Part shown: one piece after another, positions 6,554 to 7,078 of the stretch
How positions within the stretch are numbered: the stretch's first letter is position 1
Layout: each line of letters begins with the position of its first letter
Origin: DUZB01 sp964407525
Lineage (GTDB): Bacteria; Desulfobacterota; DSM-4660; Desulfatiglandales; Desulfatiglandaceae
Direction of reading: 5' to 3'
Assembly (NCBI GenBank): GCA_964407525.1
Contig: CAYOWC010000261.1
Coordinates: 1-7,078, forward strand
Length of the DNA stretch: 7,078 nt
Program-made: the position numbers and the translations under genes
Notes under the pieces: model-generated
Databases searched by the model: none
The model's input: only the letters and a program-made list of their open reading frames with translations
Told to the model about the DNA's origin: nothing

Positions 6554-6583
6554 CTCTCACAGAGCTCGCAGAGCACACGGAGG
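6554..6583 (+). repeat. Degenerate tandem repeat with 9-nt period (CACAGAGCT type)
   Basis: Three adjacent 9-mers, CACAGAGCT, CGCAGAGCA and CACGGAGGA, share the pattern C-[AG]-C-[AG]-G-A-G and begin right after a CTCT. Repeats of this form occur scattered between genes in many environmental bacterial genomes, from general knowledge. On the minus strand they encode Leu-Cys-Glu-rich peptides that are often misannotated as proteins. Confidence 0.5.
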
Positions 6584-6666
6584 AAAGCGAAAAATTCGGT
6601 GGTTTCTGGGAGAGGGTAGAAGGCGAGGCAAACCAAGAAAGAAACTTTCACACGTCCTTACCGCCC

Positions 6667-6702
6667 GCTTGTCCCGTAGCCGGGGCTTGTCCCGCTAGCG
6701 GG
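6667..6702 (+). repeat. Two tandem 18-nt GCTTGTCCCG repeats, second containing a perfect palindrome
   Basis: GCTTGTCCCGTAGCCGGG (6667-6684) is followed directly by GCTTGTCCCGCTAGCGGG (6685-6702). They differ only by a one-base shift in the TAGC part. The second unit ends in the perfect 12-bp palindrome CCCGCTAGCGGG (6691-6702). A third truncated unit starts GCTTCGCT at 6703. This unit is GC-rich compared with its surroundings. Confidence 0.6.
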
Positions 6703-6710
6703 GCTTCGCT

Positions 6711-6910
6711 CAAGACGCAAAGAACGCTAAGATTCTGTTTTTTTACCGAATCGGAACGGACGATTCGATAAAGCAATCGGCCCTTCGGGCATTTCGGGAA
6801 ATGGAACCGTTATCGGGACTATCCTGTAGAATAGAACAGGAAAAAACGATGGCTGTTTTTTCGAATTGTCCGTTCCGATTCGAAAAAGGTTTTGCGGCCT
6901 TCGCGCCTTG
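6711..6910. repeat. About 200-bp imperfect inverted-repeat element (MITE- or REP-like)
   Basis: The inner arms are 21 bp each, at 6747-6767 and 6862-6882. They begin CGAATCGGAACGG and CGAATTGTCCGTT and are reverse complements with a single mismatch (20/21). Each arm is itself a small palindrome (CGAATCG against CGATTCG). The outer arms, 6711-6731 and 6890-6910, pair at 15 of 21 positions and both show 9-nt periodicity (CAAGACGCA/AAGAACGCT; TTTTGCGGC/CTTCGCGCC). The 94-bp centre carries further hairpins: GCCCTTCGGGC (6780-6790), CATTTCGGGAAATG (6790-6803) and TCCTGT/ACAGGA around an 8-nt loop (6822-6841). No transposase is present. It could be a non-autonomous mobile element, a structured RNA or a bidirectional terminator. 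Confidence 0.55.
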
Positions 6911-6941
6911 GCGGTTCAAAAACAAATAACCAGATGAAGTT

Positions 6942-7078
6942 TCATACAAGATCCGCAATTCTAAATCCCAGCTTCTCCAACTGTTTTGTTTGGGGATCTT
7001 CCTGCCTGTTCAGCCTGATGGTGTAGGCAGAAAACTCTCTTCTCAGGGGATAGTTTCCTCTTAAATCCTCAAAATTCT
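6942..7078 (-). CDS. Unidentified protein, C-terminal 44 residues only (5' end outside the window)
   Basis: On the minus strand a frame is open from the right edge of the window (first full codon at 7076-7074) to a TGA at 6944-6942. The peptide begins NFEDLRGNYPLRREFSAY, has a middle TIRLNRQEDPQTKQLEKLG, and ends FRIADLV. It has the composition of a real soluble protein, with charged and aliphatic residues well mixed, and its codons do not follow the repeat sequence next to it. I do not recognise the family. The YPLRREFSAYTIRL block is the best handle for a search. The gene converges with tupC across the repeat-filled intergenic stretch. Confidence 0.55.
   Translation of the reverse strand, partial: NFEDLRGNYPLRREFSAYTIRLNRQEDPQTKQLEKLGFRIADLV

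Larger units (their letters stand above)
6537..6941. other. Gene-free, repeat-filled intergenic stretch between two convergent genes
   Basis: These 405 bp separate the stop of tupC from the stop of an unidentified minus-strand gene. No frame here looks like a real protein. The short open frames on both strands translate repeat sequence into low-complexity peptides. The stretch holds a 9-nt-periodic CAGAG repeat, a tandem 18-nt GCTTGTCCCG repeat and a roughly 200-bp imperfect inverted-repeat element, listed separately. I see no classical intrinsic terminator with a hairpin followed directly by a T-run, although the large inverted repeat could stop transcription from both sides. Confidence 0.7.

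Noticed and set aside
6541..6771. Open frame downstream of tupC on the plus strand
   Set aside because: It lies wholly in repeat sequence, starts with TTG and encodes low-complexity peptide from the CAGAG and GCTTGTCCC repeats.
6436..6958. Minus-strand open frames in the repeat region (6436-6651 and 6743-6958)
   Set aside because: Their peptides (such as LRVLCELCERL and NRQGAKAAK) are translations of the 9-nt-periodic repeats, a familiar source of false proteins. The first also overlaps the end of tupC.
1..7078. CRISPR array, tRNA, rRNA or transposase gene
   Set aside because: No regularly spaced direct repeats, no cloverleaf or rRNA sequence that I can recognise, and no DDE or recombinase motif in any plausible frame.

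Overview
The window reads as a stretch of chromosome from an anaerobic Gram-negative bacterium, most plausibly a Desulfobacterota (delta-proteobacterial, sulfate-reducer-like) lineage. That placement is an inference. It rests on moderate base composition, a complete tungstate-type ABC importer, a molybdenum/tungsten-hydroxylase maturation gene, and intergenic repeats with 9-nt periodicity of a kind I associate with such genomes. No marker gene in the window proves the taxonomy.

Layout. Positions 1-107 (+) hold the last codons of an XdhC/CoxI-family gene, the accessory factor that helps insert sulfurated molybdenum cofactor into xanthine-dehydrogenase-type enzymes. Next, on the same strand and closely spaced, come an MhpD-like 2-keto-4-pentenoate hydratase (160-954), a SufS-type cysteine desulfurase (995-2236) and a SufU-type zinc sulfurtransferase (2250-2687). 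A metallo-beta-lactamase-fold hydrolase with an apparent C-terminal winged helix faces them on the minus strand (2710-3678). A 276-bp divergent intergenic region separates it from tupA-tupB-tupC (3955-6536), a tungstate importer made of a secreted binding protein, a permease and an ATPase with an extra C-terminal domain. A 405-bp gene-free stretch (6537-6941) follows, filled with repeats and a roughly 200-bp imperfect inverted-repeat element. The window ends in the C-terminal 44 codons of an unidentified minus-strand gene (6942-7078).

How it may fit together. Hydroxylases of the xanthine dehydrogenase family need a molybdenum (occasionally tungsten) cofactor carrying a terminal sulfido ligand. 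The window places a cofactor-sulfuration chaperone (XdhC), a sulfur source (SufS), a sulfur acceptor (SufU) and a metal-oxyanion importer (TupABC) within about 6.5 kb. The SufS/SufU pair has no SufB, SufC or SufD beside it here. I infer that the locus may serve metallohydroxylase maturation rather than, or in addition to, bulk Fe-S cluster assembly. The hydratase would be the catabolic partner of a hydroxylase encoded upstream. The individual gene calls are well supported; the functional link is a hypothesis.

Two truncated genes lie at the window edges (XdhC at the left, the unidentified protein at the right), and both are easy to miss because they lack a start codon inside the window.
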